Assembly (NCBI RefSeq): GCF_014397115.1
Contig: NZ_CP060720.1
Coordinates: 202,001-266,000 of the forward strand
Length of the DNA: 64,000 nucleotides
Direction: 5' to 3'
Source: Vagococcus carniphilus
GTDB lineage: Bacteria > Bacillota > Bacilli > Lactobacillales > Vagococcaceae
Both the position numbers and the translations under genes were made by a program. Positions 21,887 to 31,080 of this stretch are shown here, piece after piece. The notes under the pieces are model-generated. The model saw nothing but the letters and a program-made list of their open reading frames with translations, did not search any database and had not been told where the DNA came from. Within the stretch, counting starts at the first letter, position 1; every line of letters begins with the position of its first letter.

Positions 21887-22891
21887 ATGAAATTAGCTAG
21901 GAAAGACCAAATTTCACATTTAAAGACGAAAGACATAAAGTTTAATTTCATATCTGAAGATGCAGCATATGAAATATTAGAAAAAAATAGTTATTATTAT
22001 AAATTAACTTGCTACAAAAGAAATTTTAGAAAAACGTCTAGCAATAAGTATGTAGACTTAGATTTTGCTCATTTGTATGATTTATCAATTATAGATATGC
22101 GTATGAGACAATTGTTTAATAAATTATGTCTTGATATAGAACATAGTTTAAAAAAATCATTAATAAATGATATCACGGATAGTACAGAAGATGGATATTC
22201 AATAGTTACAGAGTTTGACAATTATGAGAGAAAAAAATTTAATCAGCACCAATTAGTTTTACAAAAGCGTTATGGTAGTAAATACATACCTAAATTTTAT
22301 AATGATATTCTTTCAAGAACAATATTTAAAGTCCATGATTCAAATGATTATGAATATCAATTATCTAGTAAGTATTTTAAGAAAAGTAGAGTACCTGCAT
22401 GGGTTTTGATTGAAAAACTTAGTTTTGGTCAACTTGTTGCTTTTATTGAATTTTATGTAACTTCCCACAAAAATAATTATCTTTATTATAAGAATGCTAA
22501 TGAATTGCTAATTATGATTAAGAGAATTAGAAATGCTTCTTCCCACAATAGACCAATAATAATGAATATTTCTAATAAAATTCATTCTGGTAGTTTAACT
22601 GTTTCTTCTAATGTTAAAGGATATTTAACTTCACTTAATATTAGTAGTCCAAGTAATAGAAAAGAACATTCGCAATATATTGCATTGCTAGAACATACTA
22701 AAATACATGATATTTTTTGTTTGGTAATTTTATATAAAGAATATATTAATAGTGAGAAGATGGTGTATTCTAGAAGAAAAGAAATAAAAAGTTTTTTATG
22801 TAGAGCAAAATTAAATTCAAAATATTATTATAATCATAAAAAATTAAAAAAGATTTTTAAATTTTTAGAAAAATCTTTAAATACTATTTAA
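21887..22891 (+). CDS. abiF: AbiF/AbiD-family abortive infection protein (HEPN)
   Basis: 334 residues of the Abi_2 (AbiD/AbiF) family. The N-terminus SHLKTKDIKFNFISEDAAYEILEKNSYYYKL matches the family opening, where a loop of this kind precedes the domain, and a HEPN ribonuclease motif R-N-x3-H occurs in RIRNASSHNRPI (about residue 213). These proteins arrest phage-infected lactococci. The gene is followed 30 bases later by a promoter-like sequence and a compact structured RNA ending in a strong terminator, the arrangement described for abiF-associated RNAs. The RNA is likely the cognate regulator or antitoxin. Confidence 0.85.
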   Translation: MKLARKDQISHLKTKDIKFNFISEDAAYEILEKNSYYYKLTCYKRNFRKTSSNKYVDLDFAHLYDLSIIDMRMRQLFNKLCLDIEHSLKKSLINDITDSTEDGYSIVTEFDNYERKKFNQHQLVLQKRYGSKYIPKFYNDILSRTIFKVHDSNDYEYQLSSKYFKKSRVPAWVLIEKLSFGQLVAFIEFYVTSHKNNYLYYKNANELLIMIKRIRNASSHNRPIIMNISNKIHSGSLTVSSNVKGYLTSLNISSPSNRKEHSQYIALLEHTKIHDIFCLVILYKEYINSEKMVYSRRKEIKSFLCRAKLNSKYYYNHKKLKKIFKFLEKSLNTI

Positions 22892-22893
22892 TT

Positions 22894-22928
22894 TTTTACT
22901 TTAGAATATTTTCTAAGTATGATATGAT
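22894..22928 (+). promoter_or_regulatory. Putative promoter of the AbiF-associated RNA
   Basis: Between the abiF stop and the RNA there is a TTTACT-like -35 and a TATGAT -10 (GATATGATAG, 22921-22930) at about 17-base spacing. This would let the RNA be made independently of abiF. The -35 is weak. Confidence 0.45.
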
Positions 22929-22934
22929 AGATTA

Positions 22935-23070
22935 ATAAAGGAAAGGTGTCGGTTATAGCCCATAGACATCGCGTTCTAAGAATCATTTATGTGACTTAGG
23001 CGTTATGGCATATAATTAAAAGTAATTTACCAAAGATGTGCTTAGTCATCTTTAGTAAATTACTTTTTTT
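22935..23070 (+). ncRNA. abiF-type structured RNA
   Basis: Non-coding stretch after abiF with several helices: GGTGTC (22945-22950) with GACATC (22965-22970), CTAAG (22976-22980) with CTTAG (22995-22999), and possible GCC(C)ATA/TATGGC pairing that would overlap the first helix like a pseudoknot. It closes with a terminator: 23018-23038 pairs with 23047-23067 (one mismatch) then T-run. The terminator loop repeats CTTAG and could compete for CTAAG. The position and shape fit the published abiF RNA motif, but I have not run a covariance search. Confidence 0.65.
23018..23070. terminator. Bidirectional terminator between abiF RNA and the 23085 gene
   Basis: A 20-pair stem (GTAATTTAC/GTAAATTAC plus AAAGATG/CATCTTT around a single C-A mismatch), eight-base loop, T7 on the + strand and an A-run on the left. 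It can serve both the RNA and the convergent gene. Confidence 0.85.
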
Positions 23071-23084
23071 GTATTCTTAAAAAA

Positions 23085-23957
23085 TTAAATAGACTTCTTA
23101 CGTGTATCAAACTTTTTTTTATTCTCACTACTTTTTAAATATAAGTGGTACATTTCTTTAAATTTCTTCTTATTATTAGAGAAATAAACAGTTTTTTCAG
23201 AGACAGAATAATTAGATAGGTAGTAAATAAAATCAATAATATCTTTTATTTCATTCAAAGTATACTTACCATTACTTTTAGAAAAATAATAAGTACTATT
23301 CAACTCTTGAACATAGAGAAGAATGTCCTCTCTAATAAAGTTGTTCTTTTCAAAGTTACTGACATAGGTTAAATCTTTTAACTTTTCAGTTACTTTTAGA
23401 ATCTGTTCTTCTGATTTAATAGCTAATAATTCAATATTATCTAGGCTTACTGTACGATAAAAGTCATTAGTATTAATCATACTTGAAATGATTATTGGAA
23501 CTTTGAACGTATAGAACGAAAAGAATTGTTGAAAATAATCTTGTTTAGAAGAATTTGTTTTATTTAATAATTCATTAGCTTTATTTATAATAGATTCGTT
23601 TCTTTGATGAGTGGAACTAAATAATTCTAAAAATAATTTCTTTTCATTATTATCATCAATAATTTGGTTATGCTCTGTATATAATGACCTACCTAATAAG
23701 TTTTGAGTAGCATCTGCTTGTAAATCAAAATTCAATATGTTGTTGATATCGTATTTTTTAGTGTAGTAAAATTTTTTATTGATTTTCTTTTTAGATACTA
23801 ATTCATTTTTTTCTAAGGTATTTAAACGACTTTCTAAACTGATGCGATTACATTGTAGTAGTTTTACAAGTGTTGATTCATAGATTCCACTAGAGTTATC
23901 AATTATTTGTAAAAGTTCTTCACTATTTATCGCTCTGATATTTGTTTTATGTTTCAT
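23085..23957 (-). CDS. Winged-helix-like hypothetical protein
   Basis: 290 residues. The first 70 read like a winged-helix DNA-binding domain (INSEELLQIIDNSSGIYESTLVKLLQCNRISLESRLNTLEKNELVSKKKINKKFYYT), with typical helix and wing spacing. The remaining helical part is not recognised. TTGGAGGAAAG-type ribosome binding sequence lies upstream. It is convergent with abiF and shares its terminator. It may be a regulator of the island. Confidence 0.6.
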   Translation of the reverse strand: MKHKTNIRAINSEELLQIIDNSSGIYESTLVKLLQCNRISLESRLNTLEKNELVSKKKINKKFYYTKKYDINNILNFDLQADATQNLLGRSLYTEHNQIIDDNNEKKLFLELFSSTHQRNESIINKANELLNKTNSSKQDYFQQFFSFYTFKVPIIISSMINTNDFYRTVSLDNIELLAIKSEEQILKVTEKLKDLTYVSNFEKNNFIREDILLYVQELNSTYYFSKSNGKYTLNEIKDIIDFIYYLSNYSVSEKTVYFSNNKKKFKEMYHLYLKSSENKKKFDTRKKSI

Positions 23958-24433
23958 TCCTTTCCTCCAATTTTTTTATCCCTCTCACATGATTAGTTGA
24001 AGACCAAACTATCCATTTATTTAGAAAATTATGATAAGGATAAAATTTTAATTTTTTATAGGGTATTGTATTTTTTTTGATACTCATGAGGGTTTCCCTT
24101 GCTGTATTAAGCTTTTTGATAAAAACTTGAAAAGTTCGTTGAAAGTTATCTTAAAAGTTTTGCCTAAAGTTATCATTAGGGAAACCACCTCAAATATTTG
24201 TCAATTTGAATTATTCATACACAAATTAAAATGATTCTGTCTATAAAGTAGACTGTTTTTAAGTGTAGGGTTTCTGAATGGACTGTGAAAAATTAATGTA
24301 ACATAGAAAGTAGGGATGATGTAGGGTTAAAATATTATAAAAAAATAATTGGATTTCTTTAAACTATCCCTCTCATAACTATCCATTCAAAATGATAATC
24401 TACTAAAGTATCCATCTTATATTTTCTAAAAAT
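23958..24433. other. AT-rich non-coding stretch with TATCCAT repeats
   Basis: No supported gene. The motif AACTATCCATT or a close form recurs (near 24006, 24362 and 24378), with AGTATCCAT near 24406; related AGTATCC words also occur near 21183 and 26102. They could be binding sites for an element-encoded protein or chance in AT-rich DNA. Confidence 0.4.
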
Positions 24434-24462
24434 ATCTGAACCATTTCTGATTCAGATAATTC
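24434..24462 (-). terminator. Terminator of the LRR gene
   Basis: Read on the minus strand, ATCTGAA pairs with TTCAGAT across a ten-base loop and is followed by ATTTTT. It lies just beyond the stop of the 24472-25227 gene. Confidence 0.6.
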
Positions 24463-24471
24463 ATAGTAATA

Positions 24472-25227
24472 CTATTTTTTTCCATGATAATAACTACCAT
24501 TAACCATTCTAATTGATTTTTTATGTATTCCTTTTGTAGGGCGTTCTTCGTTAGAGTCATTAGATATTCCGATATTGTCATTAACGACTCTATCAAAATT
24601 TGTATCAAGAAAAGCATATGCTTGAATATAATTTAGATTCTTTAAATCAAAAGTTCCTGTAAATAAAGCCTTTGTAAAAGAATGTCTGTCAATGCCTTTT
24701 AATGAGTTTGGTAAACTGAGAGTTCCAATAAAGAGTGAATCATAAAATGCAATCTCTTCAACAGTAATCAAATTAACAGGGAGTTTTAAATTGCCGTTGA
24801 ATTTCGAAAATCTAAAGGCACCATAACCTATAATCGTAATTTTTTTTCCGTCAATTTTATCAGGTAATATTAAATCACCTGTCATTTCTTTGAATCCAGA
24901 ACTATAATCGGCATCTTTAATACTAGATTTGATAATTTCTAATGTTCCATTTTTTAATTTTTCTGCCTGTACCCATATTTCAGTTTCATTTTTTTCAGGA
25001 CTAGCTTCTCTAATTTTAGCGTAGATATACGTCTCATCTTCTCTTTCAGATTTAATATTGCTAGTATTATTTAAAGTATCACTAGCTTGTTCTAATCCAT
25101 CCTCGAAAATTTCTGATAAGCCAACATGTAATTTATCTTGAAACAGTAAATAGCTAATGGCTACAAATATTCCAAATATAATAATGGCTACGATGACAAG
25201 CAAACCTTGATTGCTTCCTTCTGTCAT
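24472..25227 (-). CDS. Membrane-anchored BspA-like LRR protein
   Basis: 251 residues. One N-terminal hydrophobic helix (about residues 8-29), a short charged stalk, then BspA-type leucine-rich repeats (KITIIGYGAFRFSKFNGNLKLP, LITVEEIAFYDS, LKGIDRHSFTKALFTGTFDL, LNYIQAYAFLDTNF). Such repeats usually mediate surface binding. GGAGGT precedes the ATG. No LPXTG signal. It is divergent from the serine recombinase. Confidence 0.7.
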   Translation of the reverse strand: MTEGSNQGLLVIVAIIIFGIFVAISYLLFQDKLHVGLSEIFEDGLEQASDTLNNTSNIKSEREDETYIYAKIREASPEKNETEIWVQAEKLKNGTLEIIKSSIKDADYSSGFKEMTGDLILPDKIDGKKITIIGYGAFRFSKFNGNLKLPVNLITVEEIAFYDSLFIGTLSLPNSLKGIDRHSFTKALFTGTFDLKNLNYIQAYAFLDTNFDRVVNDNIGISNDSNEERPTKGIHKKSIRMVNGSYYHGKK

Positions 25228-25473
25228 AAATGACCTCCTTATTTTTTATGTTGTTCAAAATTGCTTAATTATATGAAAGTTACTATACTTTAATTATAAC
25301 AACGATGAAAGTTATATTAAAATTTGGATATCATATAAAGGTTAATAAAAGGATTGATATGTTAGATAGAAATAGTTAATTAAAGCCTATTCTTAGAAAA
25401 GTAAAGTAGTTGTTAAAAAATAATCAGTAAATACAATGAATAAATAAAATAACAATGAAAGGAGTGTTTTAAC

Positions 25474-26061
25474 ATGAATAATAAAGTGGTAGGATATGCA
25501 AGAACAAGTACGATGGGACAAGATTTGGGATTGGAAGTTCAATTAAAAGCGTTTGAATATTATGAACCAAATAAAGTATATTCAGAAAAAATCAGTGGAA
25601 GAAAAGAAGATAGAACAGAATTGAAAAAAGCTTTAAGCTCTTTAGAAAAAGGAGATACTTTACTAATTTATAATCTGTCACGATTAAGTAGGTCTTCTAA
25701 ACAATTGGTGAATCTAATGAGTGAGCTAAGCGAGAAAGGTATATATCTCAAAAGCATTCAAGAATCAATTGATACGAGCTCACCATCAGGAAGATTATTT
25801 TATACTGTTCTTGCAGGAATAGCTGAATTTGAAGCTGAGAATATCAGTATTAGAACGAAAGAGGCATTAGCAAGAACTGATAAACCACTAGGAAGACCTA
25901 AAATAAGTTATCAGAAAGAACGACAAATATTGAGATTATACAAAAATAAAAAACTAAGAATTAAAGATATTGCCTTAAGAACAGATGTAAGTGAAAAAAC
26001 AGTTTATACAATCGCAAAGAAGCATAACTTGAGTCGTAAAGCCACTTGCAAAGACGATTAA
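25474..26061 (+). CDS. Serine recombinase of the resolvase/invertase family
   Basis: 195 residues. N-terminal catalytic domain with YARTSTMGQDLGLEVQL (nucleophile serine in ARTST), ISGRKEDRTELKKAL, and the LSRLSRSSKQL arginines; C-terminal helix-turn-helix (KDIALRTDVSEKTVYTIAKKH). It may act as resolvase for element multimers. A hairpin (ATTTATCAAC/GTTGATGAAT, 26160-26186) and an inverted CCAACGATT pair lie downstream. Confidence 0.9.
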   Translation: MNNKVVGYARTSTMGQDLGLEVQLKAFEYYEPNKVYSEKISGRKEDRTELKKALSSLEKGDTLLIYNLSRLSRSSKQLVNLMSELSEKGIYLKSIQESIDTSSPSGRLFYTVLAGIAEFEAENISIRTKEALARTDKPLGRPKISYQKERQILRLYKNKKLRIKDIALRTDVSEKTVYTIAKKHNLSRKATCKDD

Positions 26062-26255
26062 CTATTGATAGAATGCTAAGTGAATAACAAATTAATATGT
26101 AAGTATCCAACGATTTTTACGGATTAAATAAATAAAAAAATAACAACGACAAAAGTCTGATTTATCAACAAATAGAGTTGATGAATGAGGCTATTTTTGT
26201 GTACCTTAATAATCGTTGGTATTTTACTGATACTATCTAAGAGAGGAGCAGTAAT

Positions 26256-26468
26256 ATGGCTTATAAAACAGGAAGGATGTTTCAAGAAATTATTGAAGTG
26301 CCTGATGAAGAGGAAAAAGGCTGTGGATGTATTCTGTGGGTCATCTTAATCATTGCAGGAATATCACTTACCATTTTTATACTTGACCTAATAATAAAAA
26401 ATATTGGAATGGTTATTTTAGCCGTGGTTGTTTTATCAGTTATTACTTATTTAATAAAGAGAAAGTAG
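26256..26468 (+). CDS. Small membrane protein
   Basis: 70 residues after AGAGGAGC. Charged N-terminus with GCGC, then two closely spaced hydrophobic segments (about 26-46 and 49-66) and a KRK tail. Family not recognised. It ends three bases before the next gene and is probably co-transcribed with it. Confidence 0.6.
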   Translation: MAYKTGRMFQEIIEVPDEEEKGCGCILWVILIIAGISLTIFILDLIIKNIGMVILAVVVLSVITYLIKRK

Positions 26469-26471
26469 TGT

Positions 26472-27950
26472 GTGAAAATGAAAATTAAATGGACTAAGAA
26501 ACAAATGATTATTAGTGGTTGTATTGCTACAATCTTACTTGGTGGGAGTGTTTACGCTTTTTCTAAAAGTGAAAAAGAAATAAATGCCAAAGAAATAAAA
26601 CCCAAAGAAGTGAGTATTTCAGAGTTGGAAAAAGAAGGGAAAACGACTGAAGGAAAGTTAAGTGAACCAGTTGGTGAAGAAGTTAAGGTTGAAGAGAAAC
26701 AAAGTATTATTTCTAAAACTACAGATTTTACTTATGATAGAGTTTTTTATCAAAATGGGCTACTAGTTGCAGATAGAGCTGATGATATAGATGTATTTGA
26801 TGGAGAGTTAAATATGCTAGAAACTACTTATTCTTTTCCTAGTGCTAAAGAATCATTAGCTACAACACACGACAGACAAAATCATATTAGTGGAACAGCC
26901 GTTACTTTGAATGAAGAAGATGCGATTTATGCGACCTATTTTAATCGTGAAGGATATCTAGATGCGATAAGTATTGGAATGACTGAAAGTCAAACAAATG
27001 GAAGAAGATTAATGACTCAGGTAGCTAATGAATATAATGTATTTGCTCAAACGGAATTTGTTAACAATCAAAACCAAGCTTATGCTCATTTAAAAGCGAA
27101 TGACTTTCATGAAAGCAACTATAAAACAGAAACTGGTTCATCTGTTAGTGATATTAATCAAAATGGTTACTTTACTGTTATTAAAGATTCTGATAATAGA
27201 TATGGTGACTCATTTGTTAATATTTATGATGCAGGGCTTAGAAATGTAACAGATGATAATGGTCAACTAGAGTTCAAGAAAATTGAAACGACTAAATTAA
27301 TGACAGCTTCTAATCTAAATGATAAAAATCAGATGGTTATGCAACAATTCACGACAGGGCTTGTAGATGACCCAAGTATTTGGACGTTTTACGATTTAGA
27401 TACAGATACAAGTTTTAATTTTCCAAGTCATATTGAAATCGTTAGATTCTATAATAGTAGTTTACAAGAATTCACTGATGGAACACTAGGTGAAATAGGA
27501 ATGGCTGACAACTTGATTTATTTTGATAAAAGTGAAGGATTGAAACCAAATGATACAACTCCTTCAAATACTGATTACTTGCCAATGAAACAAGGCATTA
27601 TTTCTAAGGATGGAAGAATTATTAGAGAACCTTTCGCTCAACAAATTCTAAAACCAAATAGTAACGGTGTCGCTCCATATCAATTAGAAACAGAGGGACA
27701 GTTCGGTCTGATAAATGTGAATACAGGAGAGGTTATAAAAGAACCATTTGCAGATAATATTGTTCCATTCAATGAAAATGGCTTATCTTCGTTATCTAAC
27801 AATTCTAAAGCTAGTATCGTCAATGAAAAAGGTGAGGTTATAGAAGAAACAGATTATCTTTTTATTTCACCGTTAACTAATGATAATACAGGAACGTATC
27901 GTGAATATGAAAATGCAGATTTGGGAATATTGAAGATTGTTGTTAAGTAG
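26472..27950 (+). CDS. Anchored protein with WG-like repeats
   Basis: 492 residues. A signal-anchor helix (about residues 12-31, ending in YAFSKSEKE) is followed by a Lys/Glu-rich linker and a large extracellular-looking domain. The C-terminal third has repeats such as GIISKDGRIIREPFAQQI and FGLINVNTGEVIKEPFADNI, resembling WG/KWG repeats. GTG at 26472 or ATG at 26478 could be the start. Forms a pair with the 70-residue membrane protein. Function unknown. Confidence 0.65.
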   Translation: MKMKIKWTKKQMIISGCIATILLGGSVYAFSKSEKEINAKEIKPKEVSISELEKEGKTTEGKLSEPVGEEVKVEEKQSIISKTTDFTYDRVFYQNGLLVADRADDIDVFDGELNMLETTYSFPSAKESLATTHDRQNHISGTAVTLNEEDAIYATYFNREGYLDAISIGMTESQTNGRRLMTQVANEYNVFAQTEFVNNQNQAYAHLKANDFHESNYKTETGSSVSDINQNGYFTVIKDSDNRYGDSFVNIYDAGLRNVTDDNGQLEFKKIETTKLMTASNLNDKNQMVMQQFTTGLVDDPSIWTFYDLDTDTSFNFPSHIEIVRFYNSSLQEFTDGTLGEIGMADNLIYFDKSEGLKPNDTTPSNTDYLPMKQGIISKDGRIIREPFAQQILKPNSNGVAPYQLETEGQFGLINVNTGEVIKEPFADNIVPFNENGLSSLSNNSKASIVNEKGEVIEETDYLFISPLTNDNTGTYREYENADLGILKIVVK

Positions 27951-27971
27951 TAAGATTAGAAAAATAGAAGT

Positions 27972-28000
27972 AGAGATATGATTGAATCATGTCTCTTTTT
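27972..28000 (+). terminator. Terminator after the WG-like gene
   Basis: AGAGATATGAT (27972-27982) pairs with ATCATGTCTCT (27986-27996), one G-U, followed by T-rich DNA. Confidence 0.75.
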
Positions 28001-28078
28001 ATTTTATCTGATAAATTGAAGAACTGAGAATGATAGCTATCCTTGTATAATGACATACAGTAACTAATATGAATTACT

Positions 28079-28331
28079 AGACATGAATTTATGGATTTGT
28101 GTAATTCATTAAAAAGTAATCTAAAATAGGTTTAATAATTGACCTTGTTGAAATCACCCCTAAAGAAGAATATATATATAATTCTTCTTTGGGGGCGATT
28201 TGAAGAACTTAACTTTTTTAAGTATAACAACTGGTAGTAATTATAGTTTTAAACAATTCCATAAATATCTGTTCATAAGATAAATTCCTAACAATAGTCA
28301 GTAATAGTAACGAGAATCGTTACTTTATCTA
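28079..28331 (+). repeat. Structured repeat R1 upstream of the primase-like gene
   Basis: 253 bases aligned without gaps, at a fixed offset of 2749, with R2 (30828-31080). Contains a long hairpin (28151-28201) and a 7-bp hairpin GTAACGA/TCGTTAC. The rest of the 990-base gap (27951-28940) has no gene. A second, weaker similarity block includes TGTTGACTAAATT (near 28484) and CAAGTTAGAAAAT followed by a TTATGG/CCATAA hairpin (28559-28605). Confidence 0.85.
28151..28201. other. 51-bp hairpin, orientation A
   Basis: Arms AAATCACCCCTAAAGAAGAAT and ATTCTTCTTTGGGGGCGATTT around an alternating AT loop. Compared with 30900-30950 it matches in reverse complement with one mismatch, while flanks match in direct orientation. 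It may be an extruded or flipped cruciform at an origin. Confidence 0.8.
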
Positions 28332-28859
28332 ACTAGAAAATAGTTAATCAGTGGTTTAGTAGAACAATGGAATTTACTCACTTAGGAATAATTACCTGAA
28401 GGTAGAATGTTTACCTCTCAAAAATTATAAAAAGTAACTTGAAAATCGTATTAAAAAATCATTGAATTTACTGGTTATTTTCTTGTTGACTAAATTAATC
28501 AATTGATTAATTTATAAAGGATTGTTTGTTATTTTATTACAAAAACCCCTATAAGAAACAAGTTAGAAAATGTTATGGGTGATTCTCCATAATAATTTGT
28601 TTGAGAAAGTTTTTTTATTTTATTTATTACAGTGAATACAGAATATATACTGTTAAATCAACGAAAATTATTGTTTTTAGAGGTAGTTTTTAAAATAGGT
28701 TAATTTGAATACAAGAAACGACACGTGTTCATCAAGTTGTCAATAATAGTCAAAAAAATAAAAAAAGTAGTATAAATATGTTTATAAAAAAGTTGGTGTG
28801 TGTTATATTATTATTATGAGAAAAACAAAAATTAAGTGAATTAGAAGGAGTGTAAGTTT

Positions 28860-30800
28860 CTGAAAATAAAAGTATGTATTGAAAAGAAAGGAAGAATTGA
28901 GAAACCAGTAGGTTATGAAATAGGAAATATTCAAAATACAATGTTTCAACAAATTGAAGAAATAAGTATACCAGCATTTGCGAATTCATTAGCAATTAAT
29001 GGCAATACGTGTATGTTAGCTACATTTAACAAAACCGAGAATTTTGAAGAACGAATTCATTTAATTAATTTTGAGCAACAACAAGTCATTATGTTAGATT
29101 TTGATAACTCGATTAAAGACATTGAGAGACATGGAGTAACTAGTTTTGAATCAATTAGAAATCATTTGTTTATTCAAAGTCATGCTAGTTTTATGTATAG
29201 AACCTTTTCAGATAAAGAGAGTGAATATGACAAATTTAGAGTAGTTTTTGTATTAGATAAATCAGAAGATGATTATTTACTAATTGAAAATATCTATAAA
29301 AAACTATTTAGAATGTTTCCAACAGCTGATAAAAAATGTTCTAATCCGAATCGATTGTTTTTTGGAACAACAAGTGGTTTTACGAAAATAAACTTTAGTA
29401 ATGTGTTAACCACAAGTGAATTTACAAGCGATATTGTATTGTTAAAATCTGCTAAAGTTACAACTCTAAATAAAATATCTAAAGTAGTAGCTCAGAATAG
29501 TACTGAAATCATTAATCGAAAAAGAGTTTGGGAATTAATTAAAGAAAATACTATAGAATCCAACGAAGCAGCTAGAGAAATAATCATGAAAAAATTTGAT
29601 AAAGAAATCTCAAGAGTCTTTCCAAGCTACACTAACGCTAGAGTCGTTCTTCGACAATCAATAGATATAAGAGAATTTCTAGAATTACCTGATGGAGAAC
29701 CCTTTACTGATATTTTAGAAAAGGACGATAAACCAAGTGCTAGTGTCATTCAGTGGAGTGATGGGACTCAAATTTATCATCGCTTTAATACAAGTACGTT
29801 TGCTAATCTAGATATTATTCGAGTTATCGCTATGTTAATCAATGAATCAGGGGCTAAAGCTCATTATCATGCGATTGATTTAATCATGTATTTAACTAAT
29901 AGTAAGCTGGATAGAAATTGTAAAGCATCAGAACAAATTGATGATATTAATTATTTGAGAAGAGTTCTAAAAGATAAGAAATTCGATACAGAGTACCCTA
30001 AGTTTTCTAAATTTATAGGGAATGATTTATTAATCGCCATATCTTTATTAGATATGATGACGGACTATATTTATGAAGATTTTGAAACAGGAGAAATTAG
30101 GCACTTACTGTGCTTGACTAGTAAAAATATTGCAAGTGAAATAAATCGTTTATTGAAGACTAAGTATGATAGTAAAAGAATTCAACGAGTGATTAATAAG
30201 TTGGCTATCACTGAAAATATTGAAAAGTTAGAGCAAGCTAATATTCCAACGTATTTATATACATGTTATACAGAGACCTTTACTGATAAAATAGCTAAAA
30301 AACAACGCCATCATACTAATTTCTTAGAGATAAAAAATGTAGATTTAAATAATTCAGAGAAAATATCAACAGATTTATATGATAATAATTTTACTCTTAG
30401 CTCTTTAAATTTTGAAGGAATTAGTAGAATCATAGGTTTAGAAAAAGCGAATAAAATTTTTAATCAAAGAGAAACTACAGTGATTTCTCAGAAGATTAAT
30501 GTTGATGAAGATTTATTATCAAAGAACCTAAAAGATACTGAGCAAAAAATAGCGAAGTACATGTTGACTAAGATAGAAAAACAAAATTATGTTTCTGAAA
30601 AGGAAATTATATTTTATATTACTAGGTATTTAAAGAAAAAGACTAAACTAGATGCTGGAGATTTAATTAAGCAATGTCGAATGAATATCTGTAATACCTA
30701 TGATTTATTACTTATTAATGTGAATAAGGAAAATAGAGAGATGTATAATATTTCTGAAGATATAGTGAGACAAAGTATTGTTTATGTTAGAAATAATTAG
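28860..30800 (+). CDS. Primase-like (AEP) replication protein
   Basis: Predicted primase/replication initiator. The N-terminal third has an archaeo-eukaryotic-primase-like pattern: SHASFMYRTFSD.., DKFRVVFVLDKSEDD, and CSNPNRLFFGTTSG. There is no Walker A, so no helicase is fused. The C-terminal part is helical, possibly winged-helix. The only strong ribosome binding site (AGAAGGAG, 28843-28850) is nine bases before an in-frame CTG at 28860; the first ATG is 28941, without a binding site. I favour the CTG start (about 646 residues); from the ATG it is 619. The gene lies between repeats R1 and R2, which may be its origin or target. Confidence 0.7.
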   Translation: MKIKVCIEKKGRIEKPVGYEIGNIQNTMFQQIEEISIPAFANSLAINGNTCMLATFNKTENFEERIHLINFEQQQVIMLDFDNSIKDIERHGVTSFESIRNHLFIQSHASFMYRTFSDKESEYDKFRVVFVLDKSEDDYLLIENIYKKLFRMFPTADKKCSNPNRLFFGTTSGFTKINFSNVLTTSEFTSDIVLLKSAKVTTLNKISKVVAQNSTEIINRKRVWELIKENTIESNEAAREIIMKKFDKEISRVFPSYTNARVVLRQSIDIREFLELPDGEPFTDILEKDDKPSASVIQWSDGTQIYHRFNTSTFANLDIIRVIAMLINESGAKAHYHAIDLIMYLTNSKLDRNCKASEQIDDINYLRRVLKDKKFDTEYPKFSKFIGNDLLIAISLLDMMTDYIYEDFETGEIRHLLCLTSKNIASEINRLLKTKYDSKRIQRVINKLAITENIEKLEQANIPTYLYTCYTETFTDKIAKKQRHHTNFLEIKNVDLNNSEKISTDLYDNNFTLSSLNFEGISRIIGLEKANKIFNQRETTVISQKINVDEDLLSKNLKDTEQKIAKYMLTKIEKQNYVSEKEIIFYITRYLKKKTKLDAGDLIKQCRMNICNTYDLLLINVNKENREMYNISEDIVRQSIVYVRNN

Positions 30801-30827
30801 GTAATAAGAAAGTTTAATTTAGTTCTT

Positions 30828-31080
30828 AGACATGAATTTATGAATTTGTGTAATTCATTAAAAAGTAATCTAAAATAGGTTTAATAATTGACCTTGTTGA
30901 AATCGCCCCCAAAGAAGAATTATATATATATTCTTCTTTAGGGGGGATTTGAAGAACTTAACTTTTTTAAGTATAACAACTGGTAGTAATTATAGTTTTA
31001 AACAATTCCATAAACATCTGTCTATAAGATAGATTTCTAATAATAGTCAGTAATAGCAACGAGAGTCGTTGCTTCATCTA
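30828..31080 (+). repeat. Structured repeat R2 after the primase-like gene
   Basis: Second copy of the 253-bp repeat. Compensatory changes keep its hairpins: GCAACGA/TCGTTGC here against GTAACGA/TCGTTAC in R1. The 51-bp hairpin is inverted relative to R1. Downstream (31210-31430) a weaker block again carries TGTTGACTAAATT (31308) and CAAGTTAGAAAATC with a TTGTGG/CCATAA hairpin. The 30801-31510 gap has no gene. Confidence 0.85.
30900..30950. other. 51-bp hairpin, orientation B
   Basis: Arms AAATCGCCCCCAAAGAAGAAT and ATTCTTCTTTAGGGGGGATTT. The left arm here is the exact reverse complement of the right arm at 28181-28201. Confidence 0.8.

Noticed and set aside
26108..26219. Invertible segment controlled by the serine recombinase
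   Set aside because: The CCAACGATT inverted pair is only nine bases with weak extension, encloses no promoter or gene, and overlaps a terminator-like hairpin.
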